Assembly: GCA_030435675.1 (NCBI GenBank)
Contig: CM059621.1
Coordinates: 9,858,001 to 9,922,000 of the forward strand
Length of the DNA stretch: 64,000 nt
Reading direction: 5' to 3'
Origin: Steinernema hermaphroditum
Taxonomy: Eukaryota > Nematoda > Chromadorea > Rhabditida > Steinernematidae
Below the pieces are notes generated by a model. That model saw only the letters and a program-made list of their open reading frames with translations. It was not told where the DNA came from and searched no databases. Numbering within the stretch: the first letter of the stretch is position 1; every line of letters starts with the position of its first letter. Below are positions 1 to 10,017 of this stretch, one piece after another. The translations under genes were made by a program, and so were the position numbers.

Positions 1-344
1 CTGCGCCGCCAGCTGAACCGAAGATGCCCCTCCGTTCCGTTCGCTGTTCTCCGCCGCCGCGCCCCTTCCGGAATCAACTCTTCACGACTTCGACGCCCGC
101 GCATACTGATGGGAACGCTGGATTCTCTTCGGATTCGTCTGCTCCACCGAAACCAGAAGAATATCAGCGGCTACGGTGTGACTTTGTTCTTCTTTGTGCA
201 TATATGAGACGTCCTGCACGGTGTAAGCCGTTGATTCGGGAAGATAAATCGTAAATCGTAAAATCGAAAAGGATCTTTACCATGATTTTGGCGATTTCGA
301 GGGTTAGTTTCACATGAAACGCTCCATATTCCTTTTCATCCGAT
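1..344. other. No supported gene at left edge
   Basis: A 76-codon frame at 24-254 (+) is Ser/Pro/Arg-rich with no recognisable domain. It could be the end of an exon whose gene starts outside the window, but nothing supports that. I see no RNA gene or repeat here. Confidence 0.5.
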
Positions 345-607
345 GTTATTTATTTATTTATTTAAAATTATGCACGATCAATTATAATAGTCTACAATAA
401 TGATAACAGGGAAACAGATTTAGAGAACGGTGCATAGAGATAGAAAAGATTCCCATTATACACAATAATAAACTAGAATGAACAACCGTCAGTGAGGCTA
501 TAAGCGATCATCTCGTACTAGGAACCAGGCTAGCAGTCGCCTTCGAAAGATACTCGAAGTTTTCGATTTCACAATGTCTTCTGAGAGGTTATTCCAGATA
601 GATATGA

Positions 608-1069
608 CTAAGTTAGAGAAATAACGACGGAATCAGATACATCGTAAACAGGCGCTTTAGAATCAATGAAGAGAAGATCAAGAATATTATTCCCTCGGGT
701 GGCTTTATCAACCAGCTGCCAAAAGTTGTTTTTGACGAACCAGGAGGTAAGACCATCGTTTGGGTTAAGAATTGGAGAGATAGAAGATCGCCAGTCTACC
801 TTAGGAAGGTTGAAATCACCCAAGACACATGTCGGGAAAACAGGTTCATATAGACGCGTGAGTGCATTAGCAACTAAGGAGTTTGTCCTGCGGGAAGCCA
901 CAGGGGAGCGGTAGACAAGGATAAAACGGCACTGACTGGGTCTGACGAGATCAACGCAAAGAATTTGGACATACTGGGTAACTGAGAAGCTTTCAACAGA
1001 AATTAAGGAAGTGCGGCAACGCTTAGACAAGATTAGAACTCCACCACCTCGCGACAAGTGTCGCGACAA
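608..1069 (-). pseudogene. EEP endonuclease domain fragment (non-LTR retrotransposon)
   Basis: The translation reads SRGGGVLILSKR, then LGDFNLPKVDW, then a stretch ending NILDLLFIDS. The GDFN-P-VDW and N-LDL-(F/L) motifs are typical of the apurinic-type endonuclease that nicks target DNA in CR1-, RTE- and Jockey-type retrotransposons. The frame ends at 608 before the conserved SDH-type catalytic motif, which appears as SDSVV, so the domain is incomplete. Frame and order continue the N-terminal piece at 1730-1929. Nothing downstream on the minus strand encodes a reverse transcriptase. Confidence 0.65.
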
Positions 1070-1074
1070 GCGAT

Positions 1075-1725
1075 CGCGTCCGTTAATGTCACGAATAATA
1101 ACAGAAATGTTTCAGTCGTTTGACAGTTGCAGGCAAATAACTCCTCCCGCGCAAAATCAAATACCTGGAAAAGCGAACGAGACGTCTACAACCAGCAATT
1201 CCGTCTACCAGACACAGAAGGTTCTAGAACACCCGTGAGACGAGACCGCAGGCGGCAGAACGTTCGGATCGTTAGTGTTGTTGTGTGTGCCCGCGCGGAC
1301 CTGTTGTTTTCGGATCGTGTGATCCAAGTTCTGTATTTGTTACCGATTATTGTTGTTGCCGTAGCTGGGGTAAATTGTTGTACCAGCTCGGTTTTGTTGT
1401 ATTCCTGGAGATCCGTCGGATTCCAGTTGTTGTAGTATAGGCAGATCGCGCGTCGCGGATCATTTCCCTGTGTTTTGTCCGACGTTGAAACTTGCGAGTT
1501 TGCGCCAGTTGCTGTTGCGAGGCTACTGTGTTAGCTCGCGTGTATTAGTCGCTGTAGTGGTGATTGCATCACCGTGTGTGGTTGGAAGTCGCGTGCACAA
1601 GGGAATCCCGCGTGGCGACAGTCGCTTACGTACTTTGAGGAAGCAGAGTACGTATTTGGCTGTTTTTGGCGAGCTCTGCGACATAGTGAACTGCGAGTGC
1701 GTGGAATTTAAGGGCGGTCAGAGAG
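1075..1725. other. Unidentified insert between the two endonuclease pieces
   Basis: This stretch interrupts the EEP reading frame between FRSDR and RGGGV. It is rich in GTTGTTGT-like runs on the plus strand. I could not find convincing terminal repeats or a target duplication, so its class is unknown. Confidence 0.35.
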
Positions 1726-1929
1726 CGAGGCTCTATCCGTTTTCCACAACAAGTCGGAAATACGGTCACTCCGGAAAACATCGAAACATCCGTCAAAAGA
1801 CAAAACAGAGTCAGTGATTCCACAACTAGAGTTGAGCCATGATTCAGAGATGAAAACTAAGTCAAAGTTATTAGACGAGAGAAAGAGGGAGAGCTCGGAA
1901 AGTTTGTTAACAACTGAGCGAGAATTCAA
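1708..1929 (-). pseudogene. N-terminal piece of the same EEP endonuclease
   Basis: The reading NSRSVVNKLSELSLF, then DLVFISESWLNSS and CFDVFRSDR, is the usual start of a non-LTR retrotransposon endonuclease (N-R-S-V/L-NK--EL; --E-WL; VFR-DR). After FRSDR the similarity ends. The next expected residues, RGGGV, occur about 680 bp further on in the 608-1069 fragment. The two fragments were probably one exon split by an insertion. Confidence 0.6.
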
Positions 1930-2427
1930 TAGAAGTAGCGAGAGTGCGAATCTCCATTAGCAGCGATTGGAGAATAGCTTCTTCTCGTTTGCCCATATTA
2001 CAGCGGGAGAGGAGACGACCGTTCGCGAGAAAGCAACACAGGGGGAATGATTTATTATAAGTTTAAGAGTTTTGAAATGCCAAACCACCATAGAAATAAC
2101 TCTAGAAAGTGAAGTAAGTCGAAACAAATGTTTTTTGACTGCATCTGATCAAGGCCGCTTTCTCACTCTAAATCACCCGCGCTGTCCTCACTGTTGACTC
2201 GTTCGAAGAAAAACACGCAAAAAACCACCGAAAAAAGTCGTGAAATAGGCCACAACAGCCATGTAACACACAGTAGTTACTCAGAGAAACCCGTTGTATG
2301 CTCACAACGAAGCCCTACGGAGTGTAGGGAATAGTTTGAAACATATCCTATTTGTTCAAAAGATGTTAGATCATAAAACAAGCCAGGTCAGTACGGTCAT
2401 TTTGCTTTGATCGACCATACAGAGCTA

Positions 2428-3415
2428 GATCTCGCTAAAAACAGGATGAACATTCCTGAAAACTTGCATTTCATTCACAAAAAAGACCGTATATGCAAGT
2501 ATACGTAATCTCCGGCATCGTAGACAAGCGAAAAAGGACCTTTCCCGTAATTCCCAACGAGCTTGAGTTAAAGGGACCTGGTCGTGGATAAAAAAACTTT
2601 TTTAAAACTTCTGAAAATTTGTGTACCCCTGTTTTTGAGGCCGTTAAGCACGGTAGTGAAGTGAGTTTTCCAATAATCCCAGTGGTTTCCAAGAAACAGC
2701 CAAAAATAAACAAAAAAAACGTCGTGCAAACTTTGCCTTCCAGAGCAAGGGAGAGTTCGCCATTTGTTCCGAAAACCTTTGATTCCCTTCTTTTAGAGGT
2801 TGCGCAACATCATGCTGAAATCAGATTCTCGGAAAACGTGATAGTTTCCAAGAAATAAGCCTTAGGGCGCAGAACGAACTTTACTGTCTAGTTGTCGGCA
2901 TGCCGGTCCCGGCACGAATGCCATGACGGACAAGACCGTATTTCTCGCGTTTTCTACGCACTTATCCAATCTAGGCGATCCTGGGCTCATTCGACGCGCT
3001 AGAAGCTGCTGAGCAAAATGCTGCTAAGCGCGGACATGCAAGTCATCTATTTCGGCCAAAAATAATTAAAATATTGTGCAAGTCGTGCCCCGCCGGACAG
3101 ATCGTGTCGGGACCGATGGTAAAACACATTCTGCGCCCTAAGGTCTGTTTCTTGGAAACTACTGGGATTTTTGGGAAACCGATTTCACCACCGTGCTCAG
3201 CGACCCCGAAAACAGGGGTACACAAATTTTCAGAAGTTTAAAAAAGTTTTTTTACCCATGACCGGGTCCCTTTAAGTCAAGCGCGTTGGGAATTGCGGGA
3301 AGGGTCCTTTTTCACTTGTCTACGATGCCGGAGATTACGTATACTTGCATATACGGTCTTTTTTGTGAATGAAATGCAAGTTTTCAGGAATGTCCATCCT
3401 GTTTTTAGCGAGATC
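2428..3415. mobile_element. Palindromic MITE with TA target duplication
   Basis: The ends are inverted: GATCTCGCTAAAAACAGGA at the left, with its complement ending at 3415. TA flanks both sides (2426-2427 and 3416-3417). The arms stay complementary to about 2567 and from 3276. The original palindrome centre contained TTAA, where a second element (2572-3271) has inserted. No coding capacity. TA duplication and long inverted arms suggest a Tc1/mariner-dependent nonautonomous element. Confidence 0.7.
2572..3271. mobile_element. TTAA-flanked MITE, copy 1
   Basis: A 700-bp element has inverted ends AGGGACC(T/C)GGTC...GACCGGGTCCCT and is bounded by TTAA at 2568-2571 and 3272-3275. Two more copies of the family lie at 38782-42610 and 47320-48016. 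The long inner arms share 'ACTTCTGAAAATTTGTGTAC'. TTAA duplication is typical of piggyBac-type transposition, so I infer a piggyBac-dependent nonautonomous element. No transposase is encoded. Confidence 0.75.
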
Positions 3416-3866
3416 TACCGAGAAGCGAGAATACCACAACACGAGATACCTGACTCGCCAAGAGAAACGTACGGTGTTGTAGCCAAAATCGACGCTTACA
3501 AGGGAAGGACCCGAAGTGTGACACTCCGATTTGGCTGAAAATTTGTGGGCGTAAGAAAAGTTTGCCCGGGACTAAGAAAACGCACACAGTTTGAGCTGCT
3601 GAAAATTAGACCAAGGTACCTAAAAGAGGTCTTTTATTGTAAGGTATCCTGGTGCGATGTCCCTGAAGCCTCAAAATATACGGTATTATTGTCAGTATTT
3701 GTCGTTTTTTTGACCGGTTTTCGTGCTAAAAGAACATGGTTGTTAATTTACAATGTTAATTTTCGTTCCAAATGCCGAAAACCTTAGAAAATCGGTGAAA
3801 AAAAACGAAAAACACTGACAATAATAATGAGTAGATTATGCTAGATTTATTGACGGATAATCTAGC

Positions 3867-4077
3867 TTTTAGTACAGTGCAAACATATTTACAACAGCAT
3901 TTGCGACAACCTATCAGAGGGACCCGATTTTTCAACATCAGGAAAAAACCTTTGGAGGACAGAACTGAACGTGAGACTTTTGCTAAAGCCGCTCGGTCCT
4001 CACGCGAGAACTTGAATTTGGGATAGCGTGGGGTATGCTCCGCGCCGAGCGCCTTCCTCTCCGATTTTGAGATAAGC
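3867..4077. repeat. Left inverted terminal repeat of DIRS element
   Basis: Starts TTTTAGTACAGTGC and runs to the CTCCGATTTTGAGATAAG region. It is complementary, with few differences, to 8684-8894. One visible difference is CAAACATATTT here versus CTCACATATTT in the complement of the right copy. Confidence 0.85.
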
Positions 4078-4465
4078 GTAAAGTTTGAAGTAAAGAACCA
4101 CATGTAGAACGTGTCCTGAATCTGTCCAACCATCGACTAGTGATTTGACCGAAAATATATGATTCAATGTCCCTGACAGGAACAATAACAACAACAAATA
4201 AGCATAGGGGCCTCGAAAGGCCAACAACGAACAATCTGACGAAGTAAATGACCTTTACTTCTTTCCACGGCGTGCATAAACGCCTCCGGCTGTCTTCTTG
4301 CCTGGACGAGCGCGACGATCAACTTCTCGGTTGCGCTCATTTGAACGACCACGACCTGGAGAGTGATTTCTGTATCTAAAAGAAGTATTTTGAGGAAAGG
4401 ACTAGTATTTTTTTTTAAAAAGGAAGATAAGTTGCTCTTGGGTCAGTGGCCAGGGTGGGAGTGTA

Positions 4466-4565
4466 AATATGTTTGCACTGTACTAAAAGCTAGATTATCC
4501 GTCAATAAATCTAGCATAATCTACTCATTTTAGTACAGTGCTCACATATTTACAACAGCATCGTT
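4466..4565. repeat. Internal complementary region of DIRS element
   Basis: Read on the plus strand this is the complement of the left end (TAAATATGTTTGCACTGTAC, then the complement of the 40-bp extension 3827-3866), followed directly by TTTAGTACAGTGCTCACATA, the complement of the right end. It therefore records the circular junction of right end to left end. In DIRS-1 this region templates completion and circularisation of the cDNA. Confidence 0.85.
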
Positions 4566-4582
4566 TAAAGCCTGAGCAACAT

Positions 4583-5530
4583 TTACCCCAAAACCGCGTT
4601 TTGCAGGGTATCTTCCTGATCTCTATGATAAAAGCGCTCGAATGTAGACGAGCTCGCCCAATTAGCTGCCTTCAAGATTTGCTGAGCAGAAACACCTGCT
4701 AATGCAGCACGAGACGTGCTCGCGCTACGAGTCGAATGAGCCGAGAACTGCTCACTGACTCCAGCGTTTCGTAGTACTTCTTTCAACCAACGTGCGACGG
4801 TTACTGAAGACACAGAACCGTGAGGCTTGCGCCAAGACACCAACAGCGCGAAACAACCTGGATCACGCAAATCCTTAGTCATCGCTAGGTAAGCCTCCAT
4901 ATTTCTAATGGGACACAAGCGCTTTGAGCCTGTGTATCGCGCATAACAAGCTTCGTGCTCGGGACCCTGGCGCCTGTTCTTTGTCTTTGACAAAGAAAAA
5001 ATCCACTTGTTAGACGCCCTTTTGCAACGATCCATAGATAGAGCCGCTAGTTCGCTTACGCGCTTCGGAGAACACAATGCGAGAAGCATCGCCAACTTTA
5101 AAGTCTGATTCTTCAAAGAAGAGCAATCCATGTCCTCCAAATACGCGACTACGGGCGCGACGTCCCAAATATAGTCATATTTTGGCTTACTGGGTTTTTG
5201 CCGGAAAAACCCTTTCATGGCTCGACGAACTAGCTCACGATTGATGAGCTTGTCACATTCCGCTGCCTCCAGAAAACTTAAAACGGCGGATTTATTCAGC
5301 GCGACTGTATTGTAAAGCGCTCCTTGCGATAGCATATTCGTTAAATAATTAATAAGCATCTGAGAAGTTATCGCTCTCAGATTTAACGATTCACGCTCAC
5401 ACCAGTCAAAAAATCTTTTAACTGATGAATCGTATTGGCCTCTAGTGGACGGCGCCCAAGAGTCAAGTAGCGCTTTCGCTGCTCCTTCGGAAAACCCAAC
5501 AGCCCTCCAGACATGCGATAAATCCTCCAT
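4583..5530 (-). CDS. DIRS tyrosine recombinase
   Basis: This 315-residue protein is the integration enzyme of the DIRS element. It would recombine the circular double-stranded cDNA into the genome, so no target duplication is made. The lambda-integrase fold signatures are visible: the first catalytic Arg in CSPKRVSEL (~residue 156), an HxxR box as HSTRSASTS (~265), and a downstream Tyr in FERFYHR (~300). The N-terminal SAM-like half has the STRGQYDSSVKRFFDWC pattern. It overlaps the end of the RT frame (5383-5530) in another frame, an arrangement usual for DIRS. No disabling mutation is seen. The ATG at 5530 gives MEDLSHVWRAVGFS and is the likely start. Confidence 0.9.
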   Translation of the reverse strand: MEDLSHVWRAVGFSEGAAKALLDSWAPSTRGQYDSSVKRFFDWCERESLNLRAITSQMLINYLTNMLSQGALYNTVALNKSAVLSFLEAAECDKLINRELVRRAMKGFFRQKPSKPKYDYIWDVAPVVAYLEDMDCSSLKNQTLKLAMLLALCSPKRVSELAALSMDRCKRASNKWIFSLSKTKNRRQGPEHEACYARYTGSKRLCPIRNMEAYLAMTKDLRDPGCFALLVSWRKPHGSVSSVTVARWLKEVLRNAGVSEQFSAHSTRSASTSRAALAGVSAQQILKAANWASSSTFERFYHRDQEDTLQNAVLG

Positions 5531-8500
5531 AGAACGAGGCGGAAGTCGGTCCGGTAGCTCAGAGGGTGATCCTCTCCCGCCGCGTTCACTAAAAAACGAC
5601 TAGTTTTTGGGAGAATTATAGGCGGATAGTGAGTATAACGCAGAAGGATAGGCCAGTAAAACTGAGACGGCCAAAAGGGCGTTATGAGCAGCAAAGGCGA
5701 GCCATCCTGCTGGGCCTTGCGCAAGACTCTCCCGATAAGGCAAAACGGTGGGAAGGCATAAGCTAACCCGTAATTCCAACTATGGGCGAAAGCATCAACA
5801 GCTTCAGCATACGGATCGGGGCGGTAACTGATAAAGCGTTCACATTGGCGAGATAGACGCGTGGCAAACAAGTCGATCGCCGGAAATCCGCAACATTCAA
5901 AGATCACTCTTGTGATCCTTTTGTCAAGTGTCCAATCATCTTTGTCAAGAAAAACTCGTGATTCACGGTCTGCCACAACATTCTCCACTCCAGGGATGTG
6001 CGCAGCACAGAGAAAGATATTTCTTCCTCGAGCCCAATTCCAAATTGAACGCGAAAGCTCAAGAAGCGACCCGCTCCTGGTTCCTCCGAACCGGTTAATA
6101 TAAGCGATAGCTACTGCGCTGTCCGATTCGATGAGCACTGTAATGTTAGAAGACGCGCTTGCAAAAATCTTCAAACCGAAGAGAATTGCCTTCAACTCAA
6201 GGATGTTTATATGCAAACGACTCTCCTCGATGGACCAACGGCCACCAGTGGATATGAGACCGCAAACAGCTCCCCAACCTCTTGTTGACGCGTCAGTCTG
6301 AATTTTGAGGGAAACTGGAGCCTCCAGAAGTTTGCGAGTGCGCTCGCTTCTAACATTATCGTACCACCAACGCACATCAGCCAGCTCGTCCTCCGTCAGA
6401 GAACAAGGTGCATCATAATCTATTGAAGAGCCGCGTTTGTTAGCTTTGCGATGCAACGAACGCTGTAAGCGGCGAGCCATTAACTTAGAAAAGTAGCAGG
6501 CAACATTGCATGCTGAGAGACGGCCTAAAAATTCAGCCAGGTCTCGTAAACTGCATGTGGCGTGCATCAAACGCCAGGCTTTTTCTCTTATCTTCTGAAT
6601 CTTAGCATCCGGAATAGTTAGAGTCATCGCACTTGCATTCACAATAAAACCAAGGAACTCCAAAGTGCGCGATGGAGTCTGTGAAGACTTCTCCTCATTA
6701 ATGATTAAGCCGAGATGGGCAAAAACAGAGCGCACCACCTTCAGGTCTTGCACAAGACCCTTCTTTGACTCGTTAAGGAACAACCAGTCATCCAAATAAA
6801 CAATTAGACGTAGTCCTAATTGTCGCAGGTGCGTGGCAACCACACGCATCACCTTAGAATAAACATAAGGCGCGGAAGATAGTCCAAAAGGCAATGCTCG
6901 GAACTGGTAAGTGCTGCCGTTGAACTTAAAACAGAGCCACTTGCGGTCGCTAGCAGCGATTGGAACCCCAAAGTAGGCGTCCTTCATGTCCAATTTGGCT
7001 AACCAGTCATCGGGTAGCAATAACGAACGCAGCATGGAGATGGATTCCATCTTGAAATGTCTAGCTCGAATGAACTTATTCAACGGCCTGAGGTTGATCA
7101 CCGGCCTATTGCCACCATCTTTCTTAGGCACCAAGAAAACATTGGAGAACCACAGGTTTGCTCCATCTTTGACTTTCACAATGGCGCGCTTATCTAGCAA
7201 ACTAGCGATCTCGTCCAGAATGGCGTTCTGCTGACACAGCGAGAACTTCCTAGCGTTTGAAACATGCACAGACCTCGACGGCCTGCGAGAGAATTCGAGC
7301 TTATAGCCCTGAATAGTGCTCAAAATCCATTTATCGCTGGTGAGCTGAGCCCAGTTCTGGACGAAATCAGCTAGCCTGCCGGCCTGACAAGCCGACTTAA
7401 TGGCTACGAACGAGGGTCGTTTCGAGGACGGCGAAGAGTCGTACACTTGATCCAGTAAAGAATCATACCTCGATCGGAACGATTGCGAGTAGCGGGATGA
7501 CTGAGCGCGAGAGGGTCGACTGCCTTCGCGTGAACGTTTCTCCAGCTTGCGAATGACCTGGCCGAAGTCAGAATCACCGGCCTTTTCCCGTGCTTCCTTG
7601 AGCAACGCCGAACCGAACAAGGGGACTCCCATCTCCCCTGCCGAAGTGCTCATTGACTCCTCTACGGCGAGCGGGGCCACCTTCAAGTTTGGCATAACCA
7701 GCTGGGGATCCTTGCGAGTTGCGGAAGCAATCGCGGCCATTCGACGAGCCGCTGTCGCCTCTTGGATGCCCCAAGACGCGATCTTACTAATCCAGTCCAA
7801 ATAAGGGGTGATCTTCGACAAGCTTGCCCCCTTCTCAATACCTGCACTTGCAATGGCAGCCTGGTTAGCGATCGCCATAAAAAGTCGATGATTATCGACA
7901 AGAGCCTTCACTGGAACCACCGCAGATTGATTAGTGTTGGAAGAAGCGAGTGCGGTATCAACGAACGGCGCGACGGCCGCCAGGTGCTGCACACGGGGAA
8001 GCTGATCCAGCAGCTCCTGTCGTTGCTTGCGCGAGACATGCTCCCCTCTCACGGACTTCAGGAATTGGTCCAACTGGCGGGACTTCAGAACAACCCCTTG
8101 ATCTGCAGTACGTACTTCAATCTTCGGAGCATCTGGGATATCCGGTGACGAAGACTTGCCATTACGATTCGATGGCGTCCTTGAAGCTCGCTCGCGCGAG
8201 CGCTGGCGTTCTTCTTTTGTTTCGGAATGCGACGATTCCGAACGAAAACGTGGAGATTTTGAGGACATGGAGCGATACGACGATCCTCCATCCTCGGGGA
8301 ACGAACCTGAAGAGTCGCGACGACGGCGCCTCAAATGGCCTCTCTCATGCAGTGGTGACCGGCGACGGGAGTAGTGACTTCGGCTAGACGACACGGCTGA
8401 CGGAGAACGGCGAACTGATCGGGCAGGCGACGAGCTCACTGAGCGACGAATACGGACCGGAGAAGCACGATGAGAGACACGAGGCGACTCACCCCGGTTA

Positions 8501-8625
8501 CGACTACCAGGGGAACGCGACAAACGGTTCGCGGAAACTCTGACGCGCGAATCCTTTTCGACGGGACGGTCAGGCGTACCGCCCGCACGCGCGCCAGAAC
8601 CATTAGTAGCGGAAGGAGAACCCAT
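5383..8625 (-). CDS. DIRS gag-like/reverse transcriptase/RNase H polyprotein
   Basis: A 1080-residue uninterrupted frame. The first ~170 residues are Arg/Ser-rich and resemble a nucleic-acid-binding gag region. Reverse transcriptase motifs follow: VFLVPKKDGGNRPVINLRPL, KLDMKDAYFGVPI, LPFGLSSAPY and the YLDD catalytic box (~residue 610). RNase H begins at KIQTDASTRGWGAV (~775), with a later ESDSAVAIAY segment. The C-terminal region carries PPFCLIGRVLRK (~960) and ITPFWPSQFYWP, the part often annotated as a methyltransferase-like domain in DIRS elements. Its activity is uncertain. The product copies element RNA into DNA, and the recombinase frame overlaps its 3' end. Codons and frame look intact. 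Confidence 0.9.
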   Translation of the reverse strand: MGSPSATNGSGARAGGTPDRPVEKDSRVRVSANRLSRSPGSRNRGESPRVSHRASPVRIRRSVSSSPARSVRRSPSAVSSSRSHYSRRRSPLHERGHLRRRRRDSSGSFPEDGGSSYRSMSSKSPRFRSESSHSETKEERQRSRERASRTPSNRNGKSSSPDIPDAPKIEVRTADQGVVLKSRQLDQFLKSVRGEHVSRKQRQELLDQLPRVQHLAAVAPFVDTALASSNTNQSAVVPVKALVDNHRLFMAIANQAAIASAGIEKGASLSKITPYLDWISKIASWGIQEATAARRMAAIASATRKDPQLVMPNLKVAPLAVEESMSTSAGEMGVPLFGSALLKEAREKAGDSDFGQVIRKLEKRSREGSRPSRAQSSRYSQSFRSRYDSLLDQVYDSSPSSKRPSFVAIKSACQAGRLADFVQNWAQLTSDKWILSTIQGYKLEFSRRPSRSVHVSNARKFSLCQQNAILDEIASLLDKRAIVKVKDGANLWFSNVFLVPKKDGGNRPVINLRPLNKFIRARHFKMESISMLRSLLLPDDWLAKLDMKDAYFGVPIAASDRKWLCFKFNGSTYQFRALPFGLSSAPYVYSKVMRVVATHLRQLGLRLIVYLDDWLFLNESKKGLVQDLKVVRSVFAHLGLIINEEKSSQTPSRTLEFLGFIVNASAMTLTIPDAKIQKIREKAWRLMHATCSLRDLAEFLGRLSACNVACYFSKLMARRLQRSLHRKANKRGSSIDYDAPCSLTEDELADVRWWYDNVRSERTRKLLEAPVSLKIQTDASTRGWGAVCGLISTGGRWSIEESRLHINILELKAILFGLKIFASASSNITVLIESDSAVAIAYINRFGGTRSGSLLELSRSIWNWARGRNIFLCAAHIPGVENVVADRESRVFLDKDDWTLDKRITRVIFECCGFPAIDLFATRLSRQCERFISYRPDPYAEAVDAFAHSWNYGLAYAFPPFCLIGRVLRKAQQDGSPLLLITPFWPSQFYWPILLRYTHYPPIILPKTSRFLVNAAGEDHPLSYRTDFRLVLWRIYRMSGGLLGFPKEQRKRYLTLGRRPLEANTIHQLKDFLTGVSVNR

Positions 8626-8683
8626 TTCCGCTTTCCTGCAACAGAAATACGTCGGTCAATCACAGAGATGTCCCTCGATGACG

Positions 8684-8894
8684 ATTATCGAAAAAATCGG
8701 AGAGGAAGGCGCTCGGCGCGGAGCATACCCCACGCTATCCCAAATTCAAGTTCTCGCGTGAGGACCGAGCGGCTTTAGCAAAAGTCTCACGTTCAGTTCT
8801 GTCCTCCAAAGGTTTTTTCCTGATGTTGAAAAATCGGGTCCCTCTGATAGGTTGTCGCAAATGCTGTTGTAAATATGTGAGCACTGTACTAAAA
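8684..8894. repeat. Right inverted terminal repeat of DIRS element
   Basis: Complement of 3867-4077. It ends GAGCACTGTACTAAAA at 8894, immediately followed by CGTATATTTTGAGG of the host MITE arm. The minus-strand RT frame begins about 60 bp inside this repeat, so the repeat likely holds the promoter. Confidence 0.85.
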
Positions 8895-9231
8895 CGTATA
8901 TTTTGAGGCTTCAGGGACATCGCACCAGAATACCTTACAATTAAAGACCCCTTTTAGGTACCTTGGTCTAATTTTCAGCAGCTCAAACTATGTGCGTTTT
9001 CTTAGTCCCGGGCTCGCTATACGCCCCACAAATTTTCAGCGAAATCGGAGTGTCACACTTCGGGTCCTTCCCTTGTTAGCCAAAATCAACGCCTACCGTA
9101 ATCCTCAGGGTAAGCGTGTCAAGACCTATGACTTAACTTACCAGACTGCCTTGCAAGTGTGATATTCTGTGAATTCGTGAAATTCAATTCATTTAATCAA
9201 CATACCAAAGTAAAACTCAACAAATATTTCC

Positions 9232-9846
9232 CTACGGCGCCTCGTGAACCCCTCTACCGACGCAAAAGTGTTGATTATTTAACAACAAGGGAAAAACGGG
9301 GCGACCGTCGTGCATGTTATCGTCTTTGAACAGAAGATTCAAATTTCCGAGACTGTAGTCAGGATTGTACCGTTGCCAGATGTCGCTGTACACAATGATG
9401 TGACAACCCAGAAACTCAGCGGCAGCCTGCAGCTCGATTTCGCCCATCCATATTCCATTCTGCCGCATCATGCTGCGGATCAAATACTCAGTTCCATCTT
9501 CCTTTCGTCCGGTCCATCGTACAATCCAATCAGCATTCTTAGATGCGATAACATCACAGATCCTCTGGCGTAAAATACCGTGCTCTTCTTCTGTGCCGCA
9601 TACTAAGAACGAGAGTGCTCGAAATCCACAATTACCATCCGCTTTGGGGCTGTACACAGTAGAAAAGTCGGGGATCGCTGCTGGTGAAAAAGCGCGCGGA
9701 GGAGTGATGATCCCATGGCTTTTGACTTCACTGATTGCGAGTCTTAATGGCGCCTCCTGCTGCCATTGAAGAGGGGGATACCTCAAGAAGAGTGGTAAAA
9801 TAACACCCTTACGTTCACCATCAAACAGGATATCTCCTGCAAACAT
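9232..9846 (-). CDS. OTU-family cysteine protease domain of the Ginger element
   Basis: About 204 residues with an OTU signature: DGNCGFRALSFLVCG (catalytic Asp and Cys), an internal WMGEIELQAAAEFLGCHIIVY helix-strand, and a C-terminal NNQHFCV with the catalytic His. OTU proteases cleave ubiquitin or ubiquitin-like conjugates. OTU domains occur in some transposon proteins, where they may process the polyprotein or counter ubiquitination, but that role here is inferred. It lies 3' of the integrase on the same strand, inside the same TIRs. A ~60-codon frame upstream (9850-10017) overlaps it in another frame, so the two were probably one protein now split by a frameshift or a lost intron. Confidence 0.75.
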   Translation of the reverse strand: MFAGDILFDGERKGVILPLFLRYPPLQWQQEAPLRLAISEVKSHGIITPPRAFSPAAIPDFSTVYSPKADGNCGFRALSFLVCGTEEEHGILRQRICDVIASKNADWIVRWTGRKEDGTEYLIRSMMRQNGIWMGEIELQAAAEFLGCHIIVYSDIWQRYNPDYSLGNLNLLFKDDNMHDGRPVFPLLLNNQHFCVGRGVHEAP

Positions 9847-10017
9847 TTAACGTTCCTTCTAAATCTTCATCATGTAGATACGTACCCATATCAGAGGGAG
9901 GTTTGGTCAGCGGAGTTACTGAACCGAGCAACTGCTGTGATGCAATTGGAAGAGTACTCAGACGGATAACCTTCATATTAGTAAGAACGGTTCTTTGTAA
10001 AGAATCAGCGGGACGCT

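Larger units (their letters stand above)
345..1960 (-). mobile_element. CR1-like non-LTR retrotransposon remnant
   Basis: Two separated minus-strand pieces of an endonuclease/exonuclease/phosphatase (EEP) domain lie in the order expected for one non-LTR element, N-terminal piece 1730-1929 and the rest 608-1069. Downstream of the coding part, the minus strand ends in a short (TAAA)n-type tail, seen on the plus strand as TTATTTATTTATTTA at about 345-365. No reverse transcriptase is present, so this is an internally deleted, dead copy. About 650 bp of unrelated sequence separates the two coding pieces. Confidence 0.6.
3827..8894 (-). mobile_element. DIRS-type tyrosine-recombinase retrotransposon, apparently intact
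   Basis: A ~5.07-kb element inserted in the right arm of the palindromic MITE. It has inverted terminal repeats of ~210 bp, an internal complementary region at 4466-4565 and two long overlapping minus-strand frames, gag-RT-RNaseH-MT-like and a tyrosine recombinase. There is no target duplication and no integrase, as expected for DIRS elements, which integrate a circular intermediate by recombinase. The left boundary is set by the internal complementary region, which contains 40 bp found only outside the left repeat (3827-3866). No stop or frameshift is visible in either frame, so this looks recent and possibly active. Confidence 0.88.
3499..9075. mobile_element. Palindromic MITE (TTA duplication) carrying the DIRS insertion
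   Basis: The inverted ends read CAAGGGAAGGACCCGAAGTG (left) and complementary CACTTCGGGTCCTTCCCTTG (right), flanked by TTA at 3496-3498 and 9076-9078. The arms run 3499-~3722 and ~3790-3826 plus 8895-9075. The other Ginger TIR at 12240-12284 is a natural empty site with a single TAA, which proves both the insertion and its 3-bp duplication. The right arm is split by the DIRS element. Without it the MITE is ~0.5 kb. A T-A-rich 3-bp target suggests PIF/Harbinger mobilisation, but that is an inference. Confidence 0.75.
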
